A DNA stretch of 20,816 nt from a virus. The stretch lies in the IMG/VR virus record IMGVR_UViG_3300048918_000265, positions 1 through 20,816 of that record. One strand, given 5' to 3'. The notes beneath the pieces were generated by a model that made no database searches, had not been told where the DNA came from, and saw only the letters and a list, made by a program, of their open reading frames with translations. How positions within the stretch are numbered: the stretch's first letter is position 1; every line of letters starts with the position of its first letter. Both the position numbers and the translations under genes were made by a program. This document shows, in pieces, positions 14,513 through 20,626 of the stretch.

Positions 14513-15093
14513 AGACGACCGACACGTACGGATTCCCGTATCCCGAGTGTGATCCGCCGCTGGTCGAGGACGCCTCACAGGCCGTCCAGATCCAGAACCT
14601 GGCGCTGGCCATTGACTCCGAAGTCACCCGCGTCGTGGCCGCGGCAGACGACGCGCTCGTCCGACCGCCGAACACCCGCGTCACGATCGCCGTCCTCCCG
14701 GTGGTGAGCACGAACAACTTGGAGACGCCGTTCTTCGACACCGCGGTCTTCACCGTGAACTGGGGATCGGGTACTCCGCTCAGCACCCAGGGCGGCATCC
14801 TGGTGCAAAAGACCGGCTGGTATCTGGCTGGCTGCCACGCGTACGTCACCTCGGCAACGGCGGCCGTGAAGCCTATGGTGCGGCTCACGGTCAACGGCAC
14901 GCCTGCGTCGTCGTGGTCGGCCCCGGCTGGCAACTACGGCGCCGGAAACAGCCGCTTGGCGGCGCTGAATGCCGTCCCGCTGTTCCTGTCGGAACAGGAC
15001 GTGCTGCGGATGGACATCAAGCACCTGGCTGGCGGCGCCCCGTCGTGGGACTTCAGGCCGCACATGTGGGCCGTGAGGATGATCGCCACATGA
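14509..15093 (+). CDS. Small tail fibre, FPYP N-terminal motif (194 aa)
   Basis: GTG at 14509 overlaps the hub stop (GTGA). The N-terminus reads YGFPYPECDPPLVEDASQAV, then IQNLALAIDSEVTRV, that is an F-P-Y-P element followed by a helix. This pattern recurs in the genes at 15830 and 16396. Residues about 60-194 form a beta domain with a TNF/C1q-like outline (VNWGSGTPLSTQGGILVQKT, GWYLAGCHAYVTS, RLTVNGTP, VLRMDIKHLAGG). Such modules bind host surface sugars or oligomerise as trimers in other phages; the specific function here is inferred. Confidence 0.65.
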   Translation: MKTTDTYGFPYPECDPPLVEDASQAVQIQNLALAIDSEVTRVVAAADDALVRPPNTRVTIAVLPVVSTNNLETPFFDTAVFTVNWGSGTPLSTQGGILVQKTGWYLAGCHAYVTSATAAVKPMVRLTVNGTPASSWSAPAGNYGAGNSRLAALNAVPLFLSEQDVLRMDIKHLAGGAPSWDFRPHMWAVRMIAT

Positions 15094-15830
15094 CGAACAT
15101 CATCCCGGGCATCATCGCCGCGCAGGGCGGCCCGTACGCGCAGATGCGGACCGGTGTGGTCGTCTCGTTCACGACCGCACAGGCGATCGTCAGCGTCGGC
15201 GGCACGACGTTCTCCGCGTCGTACCTCAAGGGCGTGACGTTCGCTGCCGGAGACCTCGTCGCCTGCCTCCAGCAAGGCGGGTCATGGCTGGTCCTCGGGG
15301 CGCTCGCCGGCGTCGGGCCAAACCTCCTGGCCGCCGCCAACCCGTCGTTCGAGCTCTCCGCTCCGGGCTCGTTCCCGGACCTGTGGGTCCAGGCGGACCT
15401 GTCCGGCACGACTGTCATCACCGTCCAGGACGACCCGTCGGCGCCGGCCGGGTCGCAGGTAGCGAGCGCAACGGGCTCCGCTCCCGGTACGCAGTCGTAC
15501 CTGTACTCCCAGCCCATCCAGGTCACCAGCGGTCAGCAGTTCGCGGTAACGGCGTATGCCGGGGGCGACTACCAGCCGTCGGACACGCAGACCGCAGACG
15601 CGGCCATCGCCGGCCTGTGGTTCGCGAATGACACGAACCTGTATCCGACGACGAGCGCCGTGGACACGGTCATCGCGGCGGCGAACGACATCGTCCAGGC
15701 GCCACCGTTCACGACCCTCGGCGGCACCGTCACGGCACCGGTGACCGGGTTCATGCGGATCGCCCTGCGGTCAACGGTGCAGGACTCGCAGGCAGTGAAG
15801 TGGGACAGCGTGATCGTAAGGAGCCTGTGA
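15090..15830 (+). CDS. Tail-tip protein with OB-fold-like N-terminus and beta-sandwich C-terminus (246 aa)
   Basis: ATG at 15090 overlaps the previous stop (ATGA). Residues about 20-75 look like an OB fold as in gp5/gpV-type spike proteins (TGVVVSFTTAQAIVSVGGTT, LKGVTFAAGDLVACLQQGGS, WLVLGALAG). Residues about 80-246 read NPSFELSAPGSFPDLWVQAD and continue through QQFAVTAYAGGDYQ to MRIALRSTVQDSQAVKWDS, a beta-sandwich of carbohydrate-binding-module type (N-sFE...g.~P..W). This combination suggests a spike or adsorption protein on the hub axis. No catalytic residues can be assigned. Confidence 0.66.
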   Translation: MTNIIPGIIAAQGGPYAQMRTGVVVSFTTAQAIVSVGGTTFSASYLKGVTFAAGDLVACLQQGGSWLVLGALAGVGPNLLAAANPSFELSAPGSFPDLWVQADLSGTTVITVQDDPSAPAGSQVASATGSAPGTQSYLYSQPIQVTSGQQFAVTAYAGGDYQPSDTQTADAAIAGLWFANDTNLYPTTSAVDTVIAAANDIVQAPPFTTLGGTVTAPVTGFMRIALRSTVQDSQAVKWDSVIVRSL

Positions 15831-16399
15831 TGACCGCGAACACCTCGAGGGGCTATCCCTTCCCAAAGTATCCGGATGCGGCTGACTTCCCTGCCCAGGA
15901 TCAGGCGCTCGCCACGGCGATCGATACGGACCTGGACACGAACCTGCGGGACCCGATCGTTCTCGCGCTGGATGAGCCGTCGGCGCGGGCCTCCCGGCCG
16001 GCGGGTACACAAGCGATCGCGAACAACACGGATGTCGCGCTCTCGTATACGACCGAGAACTACGACAACAACGGCATGATCAACCTGGCCGGTTCGGCGA
16101 CGAACGTCGTCATCCAGACGACCGGCACGTACCTAATCTCCGGATCGGCCAACGCCCAGCCCGACACCTCCGCCACGGGCGCGCTCGCGCTCGTGCTGAC
16201 GTCATCCGGCGGCGTGACGCTGAACCCGGGTGGCTCGTCCCGGGACCTCGACAACGACAAGGACACGTCGGTGTCGATCACCACGCTGCACCGCGTCACT
16301 GCCGTACCCGAGACGATCACACTCGTGGCCCGCCACAACCACGGCGCATCCCTGAACGTGTCGATCGCCCAGCTCACGGTTACGAGGATCTCGGCATGA
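15830..16399 (+). CDS. Small tail fibre, FP N-terminal motif (189 aa)
   Basis: ATG at 15830 shares a base with the previous stop (TGATG); AAGGAG lies 11 bases upstream within the preceding gene. The N-terminus RGYPFPKYPDAADFPAQDQA followed by LATAIDTDLDTNL repeats the FPYP-plus-helix pattern of the 14509 gene. From about residue 60 a C1q/TNF-like beta domain follows (NYDNNGMINLAG, VVIQTTGTYLISGSANAQPD, TITLVARHNHGASLNVSIAQ). The stop overlaps the next start (ATGA). Confidence 0.66.
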   Translation: MTANTSRGYPFPKYPDAADFPAQDQALATAIDTDLDTNLRDPIVLALDEPSARASRPAGTQAIANNTDVALSYTTENYDNNGMINLAGSATNVVIQTTGTYLISGSANAQPDTSATGALALVLTSSGGVTLNPGGSSRDLDNDKDTSVSITTLHRVTAVPETITLVARHNHGASLNVSIAQLTVTRISA

Positions 16400-17007
16400 C
16401 CGGCGTCACCCCGAACTTCACCTTCCCATACGCCCAGCCTGCCGATCCGGCCGACGTGCCGTTCTACCTCCAAGGCCTGGCCGAGGGCGTGGACACGACG
16501 CTCGCAACGCTGGAGGCCCAGGGCCGGCCGCGGTACATGGCGCAGGCCCTCGGGACCGTGCCGAACGTGATCCCCGGTACAGCGACGCTGGGAACGTTCA
16601 CCTGGCAGACCCTGGACTTCAACGTCAACTATCCGGACTTCTTCCCGGACCCGGCCGTCCTGCCGCTCACGGATGCGTCCACGACGTCGCTGACCGTGAA
16701 CCTGCCCGGGTTCTGGTTCATCTTCGGGAACGTGCAGATCCCGTCGACACCGCCCGGAAACAACGTCGACGAACTCGGCTGCGAAATCCTGATCAACGGG
16801 TCAGCGGCGCCGCAGCAGTGCCGCTCGTCAACCCACGACACGTCCACGTCCGGCGACCCGACACACCTCCTGGATGCGTCCGCGGGCGTGCTCCTGAACG
16901 GCGGTGACCGGGTGGGCCTGCGCGGCATCGCCCGGCGTTCGTCCGGTAACGCGGTGGTCACCTTCGGCCGCCGCTCGCTCCTACTCCTGAGGATGACCCA
17001 GACATGA
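16396..17007 (+). CDS. Small tail fibre, FPY N-terminal motif (203 aa)
   Basis: ATG at 16396 overlaps the previous stop (ATGA). The N-terminus PNFTFPYAQPADPADVPFYL followed by QGLAEGVDTTLATLEAQ is the third copy of the FPY-plus-helix pattern. Residues about 65-203 form a beta domain with DASTTSLTVNLPGFWFIFGN, CEILINGSAAPQQC and AGVLLNGGDRVGLRGIA, again of C1q/TNF type (GfW...g.v....). Two cysteines (CEIL, QQC) could be paired. It is the last virion gene before the holin-like gene. Confidence 0.66.
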   Translation: MTGVTPNFTFPYAQPADPADVPFYLQGLAEGVDTTLATLEAQGRPRYMAQALGTVPNVIPGTATLGTFTWQTLDFNVNYPDFFPDPAVLPLTDASTTSLTVNLPGFWFIFGNVQIPSTPPGNNVDELGCEILINGSAAPQQCRSSTHDTSTSGDPTHLLDASAGVLLNGGDRVGLRGIARRSSGNAVVTFGRRSLLLLRMTQT

Positions 17008-17225
17008 CCACATACCTTCGTGATCTTTCCGAGCGGGTCGGCGCCGCTTTCGCGTTCGGCCTGCTGGCCCAGCTCCCCCAGCAGGGCTTCGACGTCAGAC
17101 AGTGGCCGTGGGCCGACAGCCTGTCGCTCGCCGCGTCCTTCTCCGTCCTCACCCTGCTGGCCGGCATAGCGGCCCGCTACAAGGGAAGCCCGGCGACCGC
17201 GGGATTCACTGACCCGCGGAAGTAG
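17004..17225 (+). CDS. Holin-like small membrane protein (73 aa)
   Basis: ATG at 17004 overlaps the previous stop (ATGA). The protein has an N-terminal semi-hydrophobic helix (VGAAFAFGLLAQL, residues 12-24), a connecting VRQWPWADSL, and a clear membrane helix at about residues 40-58 (LSLAASFSVLTLLAGIAARY). A short tail follows (KGSPATAGFTDPRK). Length and the W-adjacent second helix fit the r1t-type holins of actinophages. No endolysin gene is beside it, which is unusual. The last 20 bases overlap the 3' end of the leftward GntR-type gene. It ends the late operon. Confidence 0.66.
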   Translation: MTTYLRDLSERVGAAFAFGLLAQLPQQGFDVRQWPWADSLSLAASFSVLTLLAGIAARYKGSPATAGFTDPRK

Positions 17226-17466
17226 GCGCCTCGGGTAGCCGGGACACGAACGTGCCGAGGCCAACCTCGGTACGGACATGGCCTTCCATTTTCAGATGGG
17301 CCATGACCTTTTGTGCAGTGGACGCTGCGACCCCGAACTCTGCGGACAGCTCAACGACAGATGGGACGCGACTGCCGACGGGGTACGTCCCGTCGGCGAT
17401 GCGTGTTTCAATCACCGCGGCGATCTGCCGCCATACAGGGCGGGTGCGGTCAAGATCGGTACTCAT
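17206..17466 (-). CDS. GntR-type winged-helix regulator, DNA-binding domain only (86 aa)
   Basis: The start is the ATG ending at 17466; longer in-frame readings to 17883 run through the divergent promoter region and are unlikely. No SD is visible, so a leaderless or short-leader mRNA is possible. The protein is almost only a winged helix of the GntR family: VWRQIAAVIETRIADGTYPV, G-S-R-V-P-S-V-V-E-L, FGVAASTAQKVMAHLKMEG and GLGTFV. No effector-binding domain follows, whereas ordinary GntR proteins have 200 or more residues. It faces away from two microprotein genes and runs into the holin gene. Two tandem CGGTAGACC sites lie 50-68 bases upstream of its start and may be its operator. Confidence 0.85.
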   Translation of the reverse strand: MSTDLDRTRPVWRQIAAVIETRIADGTYPVGSRVPSVVELSAEFGVAASTAQKVMAHLKMEGHVRTEVGLGTFVSRLPEAPTSAGQ

Positions 17467-17515
17467 TCGGATGACGCTAGGTAGCTGCGATACACCGTGC
17501 GACCGCAGTATGGTG

Positions 17516-17534
17516 CGGTAGACCCCGGTAGACC
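17516..17534. promoter_or_regulatory. Tandem CGGTAGACC repeats, candidate GntR operator
   Basis: CGGTAGACC occurs at 17516-17524 and 17526-17534, spaced exactly 10 bp, one helical turn. Each contains GGT-AG-ACC, a short palindrome with a two-base centre. They lie between the leftward GntR-type gene and the rightward microprotein genes, in a position to control both. A possible leftward -10 (CATACT, read from 17513 to 17508) lies between them and the GntR start. Confidence 0.5.
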
Positions 17535-17610
17535 ACACTGGGGTATGACAGACCCCCGCGACCGTGCGACCGGTCCGGGGGTACGGACGACACCCTCGGG
17601 AGGTCTCGTC

Positions 17611-17784
17611 ATGGCTCACGCTACCCCGCCGCCTCAGGCGAGTACAGGCATCAAGACCTCGGGCTACTGCAAGCTCGATTACGGGCACCGAGTGTGCTTC
17701 CCCGGGCCTGTGGTGGCCGATGGGGAAGAGGTCATCCCTCGCTGGTGCTTCTGCCCCTGCCACAGGACGGGGGCCTTCCGGTGA
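17611..17784 (+). CDS. Cys/His-rich microprotein (57 aa)
   Basis: ATG at 17611 has GGGAGG at 17598-17603 at ideal spacing. An in-frame ATG at 17545 would add 22 residues of low-complexity sequence and lacks an SD, so the shorter form is chosen. The protein carries GYCKLDYGHRVCF and WCFCPCH: C20, H26, C29, C46, C48, C50 and H51 are candidate zinc ligands. Similar small proteins occur in Streptomyces and its phages; their function is not known to me. The stop overlaps the GTG of the next gene, so the two are coupled. A 7-bp inverted repeat (ACCCCCG at 17552-17558, CGGGGGT at 17576-17582) lies in the leader. Confidence 0.72.
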   Translation: MAHATPPPQASTGIKTSGYCKLDYGHRVCFPGPVVADGEEVIPRWCFCPCHRTGAFR

Positions 17785-17960
17785 AGCGCTGCCAGTCCTG
17801 TGGGTACCCCATCGAAGGGGAAGCCCGGGAGATCGCACCAGAGGCGATGTCGGGCGCGAAGCCGACCGTGTACCTGCACCCAACGGCCACGGGTTGCACG
17901 GCAGCCAAAGAGGAGCGGCTCGCGACCTCGCCGCTACAGCGCCGTCTCAGGCGCATCTGA
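17781..17960 (+). CDS. Zinc-ribbon-like microprotein (59 aa)
   Basis: GTG at 17781 overlaps the previous stop (GTGA). The N-terminus MKRCQSCGYPIEG gives a C-x2-C pair (C4, C7); YLHPTATGC adds H33 and C39, a plausible zinc-ribbon ligand set. The C-terminus is basic (LQRRLRRI), which would suit nucleic acid binding. Together with the 57-aa protein it forms a two-gene unit divergent from the GntR-type gene and closed by a hairpin. No function is assigned. The size and ligand pattern could fit an inhibitor or adaptor of a host protein, but that is speculation. Confidence 0.68.
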   Translation: MKRCQSCGYPIEGEAREIAPEAMSGAKPTVYLHPTATGCTAAKEERLATSPLQRRLRRI

Positions 17961-17963
17961 ACT

Positions 17964-18003
17964 CCTGCTCGCCCGTGCCCACGGCGGGCCATGGACGAGC
18001 AGG
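17964..18003. repeat. Inverted repeat after microprotein genes
   Basis: CCTGCTCG at 17964-17971 pairs with CGAGCAGG at 17996-18003 around a 24-base loop that itself contains GCCCG...CGGGC. It lies directly upstream of the stronger hairpin at 18009-18041 and may add to termination. Confidence 0.4.
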
Positions 18004-18008
18004 GCATC

Positions 18009-18041
18009 TGCCCCCGGCCGGCTATCTCCCGGCCGGGGGCA
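18009..18041. terminator. Strong bidirectional terminator-like hairpin
   Basis: TGCCCCCGGCCGG at 18009-18021 and CCGGCCGGGGGCA at 18029-18041 form a perfect 13-bp stem with a 7-base loop. It lies between the rightward microprotein genes and the leftward XRE gene. The XRE stop codon is inside the loop, so it can serve both directions. The U-tracts are short. Confidence 0.7.
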
Positions 18042-18279
18042 TCTTCACGAGTGTTTCGAGGGCGACGTCCAGGCCGTGGGCGATGAGAACGAGGTCGGAG
18101 AAACTGGGGTCTCGTTCTCCTCGTTCGTAGCGCTGGACGCTTCGTCGTTCCTTTCCGATGCGGTCGGCTAGCTGGTCTTGCGATAAGCCTGCTTCCTTGC
18201 GGTAGCGGGCGATGTTCTCCCCGAGCTCCCTGCGCTGGTCTAGGACCCAGACGGGGAGTGGGGCTCTTCGTGTCGGCAC
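18022..18279 (-). CDS. XRE-family HTH regulator (85 aa)
   Basis: The start is taken as the GTG ending at 18279. The open frame extends to 18480, but there it would read through a 13-bp terminator-like hairpin and lacks domain features. The SD is poor, so the start is uncertain. Residues about 19-75 form a helix-turn-helix of the Cro/CI/XRE type: LGENIARYRKEAGLSQDQLA, RIGKERRSVQRYERGERDPS and FSDLVLIAHGLDVALETLV. It has no second domain, so it is Cro-sized. It may be an immunity or anti-repressor component, or control of the integrase region. The stop codon is in the loop of the bidirectional terminator. Confidence 0.8.
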   Translation of the reverse strand: MPTRRAPLPVWVLDQRRELGENIARYRKEAGLSQDQLADRIGKERRSVQRYERGERDPSFSDLVLIAHGLDVALETLVKMPPAGR

Positions 18280-18353
18280 GCCCCCAAAGGTTGGGTGCGT
18301 GATCTTGTCAGTCAGTACCCAAGTGGCCGCTTTTGCGTTGGTGCGCAACGAAA

Positions 18354-18384
18354 GGGCTCGATCCTCTCGCTGAGGATCGAGCCC
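18354..18384 (-). terminator. Leftward rho-independent terminator of integrase transcript
   Basis: GGGCTCGATCCTC at 18354-18366 pairs with GAGGATCGAGCCC at 18372-18384 (13 bp, 5-base loop). Read leftwards the stem is followed by TTTCGTTG, a short U-tract, whereas the rightward side has none. It would end leftward transcription from the integrase before the XRE gene. Confidence 0.72.
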
Positions 18385-18437
18385 GTGGCCTTCCCTGTAC
18401 CCGTCGATGCGGAAGTTCCAGCCGGTCAGAGGTACCG

Positions 18438-18459
18438 AAGCGTTCCGGAAGCGTTCCGG
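18438..18459. repeat. Tandem 11-bp repeat AAGCGTTCCGG
   Basis: AAGCGTTCCGG occurs at 18438-18448 and directly again at 18449-18459. Further TTCCG elements follow near 18472, 18483 and 18536. Repeats of this length beside a tyrosine integrase could be arm-type binding sites; this is inferred from position only. Confidence 0.45.
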
Positions 18460-18538
18460 TGGCACCCCAGATTCCGGCATCCTTCCGTACGTTCACGACG
18501 GGTCACGACAACCAAAGAAAGGCTATGAAAGACGTTCC

Positions 18539-18577
18539 GTTGCTGGTCAGCACCCATACGGACCCCTGACCAGCAAC
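18539..18577. repeat. 12-bp perfect inverted repeat downstream of integrase
   Basis: GTTGCTGGTCAG at 18539-18550 and CTGACCAGCAAC at 18566-18577 flank a 15-base spacer, 41 bases beyond the integrase stop. No U-tract follows on either strand, so it is less like a terminator than the hairpin at 18354. It could be the integrase crossover region or an mRNA end structure. Confidence 0.5.
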
Positions 18578-18617
18578 TGCCCCAAAGCGCTGTCACTTCG
18601 GTAAGCATCTCGCCAAT

Positions 18618-19859
18618 CTAGCCGCTGACCTGCGACAACTCCACCACCACGCCAGCCTGTTCCGGAATCCTTCCGCCCGACTCCGGAGATCCCGCCTGAG
18701 ACCACGCCGCCTCCAGGACATCCCGCGTCTTCTCATCCGCATCGGCGAACAGATGCGCGTACGTCCGCAACGTCGTCATCACGTCCTTGTGACCCAGACG
18801 CTTCTGCACCACCTTCGGGTTCTCCCCGCCAGCGATCAGCACCGAAGCATAGTGGTGCCGCATCTCATGCCAGTGCCGCTCACGCACCTTGGCCAGCCGG
18901 CAGATGCTCCGCAGGGCATAGCTCATCGTGCTCGACCGGATCGGGCCGCCCTCCGGCGTGGTGAAGATCAGGCCCGTGATGCCGTCGACCTGCCGCGGCG
19001 GGTACTTCTTGACGTACGCGGCGAGCAGCTCGGCAGTTCTCTTCGTGATCGGGACGACACGACGGCCGGCGTTGGTCTTCACGTCGTCGAGGTACGGGGA
19101 CTTGCCCTTCTCCACGACGATCTGGAACTCGATACGAATGGTGCGCCGGAGGAAGTCGATGTCCCCGATCCTCAACCCACGCAACTCTCCTGAACGGAGC
19201 CCGGTCGATGCGGCAACCTCGATCATCACCGCCCACCGTTCGCTGTACGCACTCGCGATGAGCTTGCCGACCTCAGCCACGTCCGGAGGGTCAACCAGCG
19301 CGTACTCCATCGCCGGGGCCTTGACGCCCTTGAACGGCGAGATGGGGATGACACGGTCGACCACGGCGAGGGTGAAGACGCTGCGCACGATGCCGGCGAT
19401 GCGGTTGGGAGAGGCGCCGGACAGCTCGTACTTGGAGCTGAGGAGTCGCTGCCACGCTGCCGCCTCGGATGGCTTGATGGACTGCATGGGCCGGTCGCCC
19501 CACTCGGGAAAGAGGTACCGGGTGAGCGTGGCCTTGTACTCGTCGCGGGTTCGGTTGATGACCCCCTGCGCGGGCAGCCACGTTTTCAGGGCGAAGTCAC
19601 GAACGGAAACACGACCGGCTTTCGGATCAATCCATGACCCGGTCTGCTTGGCCGCTTCCTGCTTGACGATCTCGGCTTCGGCCTCGGACTTCGTCCGGTG
19701 GAGTGACGTCCGCTCGCCCCCGTTGGGGTCGTCGTAGCGGGCCTGCCAGCGCTTGCCCTTGCCGTGCGCCTTTGATGCGACGAGCCCTTTGTGCTCGCCG
19801 CATTCGAGCTCGTCGGGCTTCGGCCTGGTCTTGTGCCAGCGGTCAGCGACGTACCCCAT
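18618..19859 (-). CDS. int: Tyrosine site-specific integrase (413 aa)
   Basis: The start is the ATG ending at 19859, preceded by GGGGG at SD spacing on the leftward strand. Residues about 35-70 are an arm-binding-type N-terminal domain (KRWQARYDDPNGGERTSLHR, then a helix). Residues about 85-180 are the SAM-like core-binding domain. Residues about 190-385 are the catalytic domain, with the full active set visible: R222 in STGLRSGEL, K261 in VKTNAGRR, H331 and R334 in HEMRHHYAS, H357 in LGHKDV and nucleophile Y367 in LRTYAHLF. It catalyses integration and, with a directionality factor, excision. The length fits the family and it appears intact. The 68-aa gene upstream overlaps it by 17 bases, so they form one transcript. 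Confidence 0.95.
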   Translation of the reverse strand: MGYVADRWHKTRPKPDELECGEHKGLVASKAHGKGKRWQARYDDPNGGERTSLHRTKSEAEAEIVKQEAAKQTGSWIDPKAGRVSVRDFALKTWLPAQGVINRTRDEYKATLTRYLFPEWGDRPMQSIKPSEAAAWQRLLSSKYELSGASPNRIAGIVRSVFTLAVVDRVIPISPFKGVKAPAMEYALVDPPDVAEVGKLIASAYSERWAVMIEVAASTGLRSGELRGLRIGDIDFLRRTIRIEFQIVVEKGKSPYLDDVKTNAGRRVVPITKRTAELLAAYVKKYPPRQVDGITGLIFTTPEGGPIRSSTMSYALRSICRLAKVRERHWHEMRHHYASVLIAGGENPKVVQKRLGHKDVMTTLRTYAHLFADADEKTRDVLEAAWSQAGSPESGGRIPEQAGVVVELSQVSG

Positions 19860-20049
19860 ACAGTGCCCCCAAGGCGGTTCCGGCGTCGAAGCCGGCGGCC
19901 ACGAGCGCGCACCCGGCCTGGGTGTAGAGCTCGGGGTTGTGCGCGGCCTCGGTGTTGATGACGGCGACTGGTCGGCCGTCGATTCGGCAGGTGAACGCGG
20001 CGACCTTGGTGCCGAGGTTAGCGGCTATCACTGGGCTGGATCCGGGCAT
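19843..20049 (-). CDS. Small protein in excisionase position (68 aa), unknown
   Basis: The start is the ATG ending at 20049, with GGGGGTG about 4 bases upstream on the leftward strand. The sequence (ANLGTKVAAFTCRIDGRPVA, AVINTEAAHNPELYTQAGCA, LVAAGFDAGTALGALYGVRR) suggests a beta hairpin followed by two short helices. It has no MerR-type or other helix-turn-helix that would mark a standard excisionase. It overlaps the integrase gene by 17 bases, the usual place of Xis in Streptomyces elements. A recombination directionality factor without HTH, or an unrelated regulator, are both possible. Confidence 0.62.
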   Translation of the reverse strand: MPGSSPVIAANLGTKVAAFTCRIDGRPVAVINTEAAHNPELYTQAGCALVAAGFDAGTALGALYGVRR

Positions 20050-20114
20050 CGAGCACCCCCGTGCGTAGGCAGCCCGGAGCGGTGGACTCCGGCTGTCGGG
20101 AGCATATGCCGTGT

Positions 20115-20126
20115 GACCACATGGTC
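20115..20126. promoter_or_regulatory. Short palindrome GACCA-CA-TGGTC upstream of the integrase operon
   Basis: GACCACATGGTC is palindromic except for the two central bases and lies about 65 bases upstream of the 68-aa gene, in the 122-bp gap that must hold the integrase operon promoter if that operon has its own. It could be an operator half-site pair. The leftward TTTGGC-17-TAGTGC pair in this gap is a weak promoter candidate. Confidence 0.3.
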
Positions 20127-20171
20127 GCTATCTGTATGCACTATTTGTTGAAGGTTGTACGCCAAACGTCT

Positions 20172-20579
20172 TCAAATCAGACCGTGTTGCCGCAAAACGT
20201 CCAACGCGGCCTTGGTGGCGGCCTGGATCTCGGTACCGGTGGCAGTGCCTGCCGCGCGCACCATGGCATGCGAAAGCTCGACCTCAAGCTGCTGTTCGCT
20301 GACTTGCTTCTGAACCGAGACGTCGGACCAGCCTCCCGGCGGGGCACCCCCGTCGAGGACGGCGTCGACCGCCCCGTCAGGCCAGCCGAGGGCCTTGGCA
20401 ATGGCGGGGATGGTGTACGGCATGCGCGCCTTCGGGACGGTGCCGGCTTCGGCGTTCTTCACGCTCCCGAGGCCCACGCCGGCCTGCGTGGCCAGTTCTT
20501 CTTGGGTGAGGCCGAGTGCGCGGCGTGCGCTGGCGAGGGCCTGGCCGAGCCGTGCCCACGCTTGGGGGTCGCGGTTCAT
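20172..20579 (-). CDS. XRE-family HTH regulator, candidate immunity repressor (135 aa)
   Basis: The start is the ATG ending at 20579, with AGAAGGAGAGG upstream on the leftward strand; the frame extends to 20753 but the extension has no SD and crosses the repeats. Residues about 8-72 are an XRE helix-turn-helix: LGQALASARRALGLTQEELA, QAGVGLGSVKNAEAGTVP and YTIPAIAKALGWPDGAVDAV. This variant, with a W-x-x-G-x-x-x-x-V-L-D-G-G-x-P end, is common in Streptomyces. Residues about 85-135 are helical (VQKQVSEQQLEVELSHAMV) and may dimerise. Tandem repeats upstream suggest autoregulation. It is the larger of two XRE genes here and the more likely prophage repressor, but this is not proven. Confidence 0.82.
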   Translation of the reverse strand: MNRDPQAWARLGQALASARRALGLTQEELATQAGVGLGSVKNAEAGTVPKARMPYTIPAIAKALGWPDGAVDAVLDGGAPPGGWSDVSVQKQVSEQQLEVELSHAMVRAAGTATGTEIQAATKAALDVLRQHGLI

Positions 20580-20626
20580 GGCCGCCTCTCCTTCTGTCAC
20601 TCCGTTGCGTCCTGCCCGACGCTTGC

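Larger units (their letters stand above)
18280..18617. other. Non-coding region between integrase and XRE gene, candidate attP
   Basis: This 338-bp stretch has no convincing gene. From left to right it holds a small overlapping inverted repeat (TTGCG/CGCAA at 18333-18348), a 13-bp leftward terminator, an 11-bp tandem repeat with further TTCCG copies, and a 12-bp inverted repeat. Placement directly downstream of the integrase gene, as in several Streptomyces integrative elements, makes it the best place for attP. No tRNA 3' end is recognisable in it, so the core cannot be named. Confidence 0.45.

Noticed and set aside
17545-17610. Longer start (ATG 17545) for the 57-aa microprotein
   Set aside because: It lacks an SD, while ATG 17611 has GGGAGG at ideal spacing; the extra residues are low-complexity and overlap the leader inverted repeat.
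18280-18480. N-terminal extension of the 85-aa XRE gene back to 18480
   Set aside because: The extension would translate a 13-bp terminator-like hairpin and shows no domain.
18525-18569. A 14-codon rightward frame with ATG and a nearby AGAAAGG
   Set aside because: It lies within the 12-bp inverted repeat region, is too short to judge and has no recognisable context.
18295-18608. Several 60-80 codon rightward frames in the integrase-XRE gap
   Set aside because: No SD, no motif, and they cross the hairpins and repeats.
18385-18617. tRNA gene or tRNA 3' fragment as att core
   Set aside because: No TTCRANTC-type T-loop with acceptor stem and CCA-end context was found by eye.
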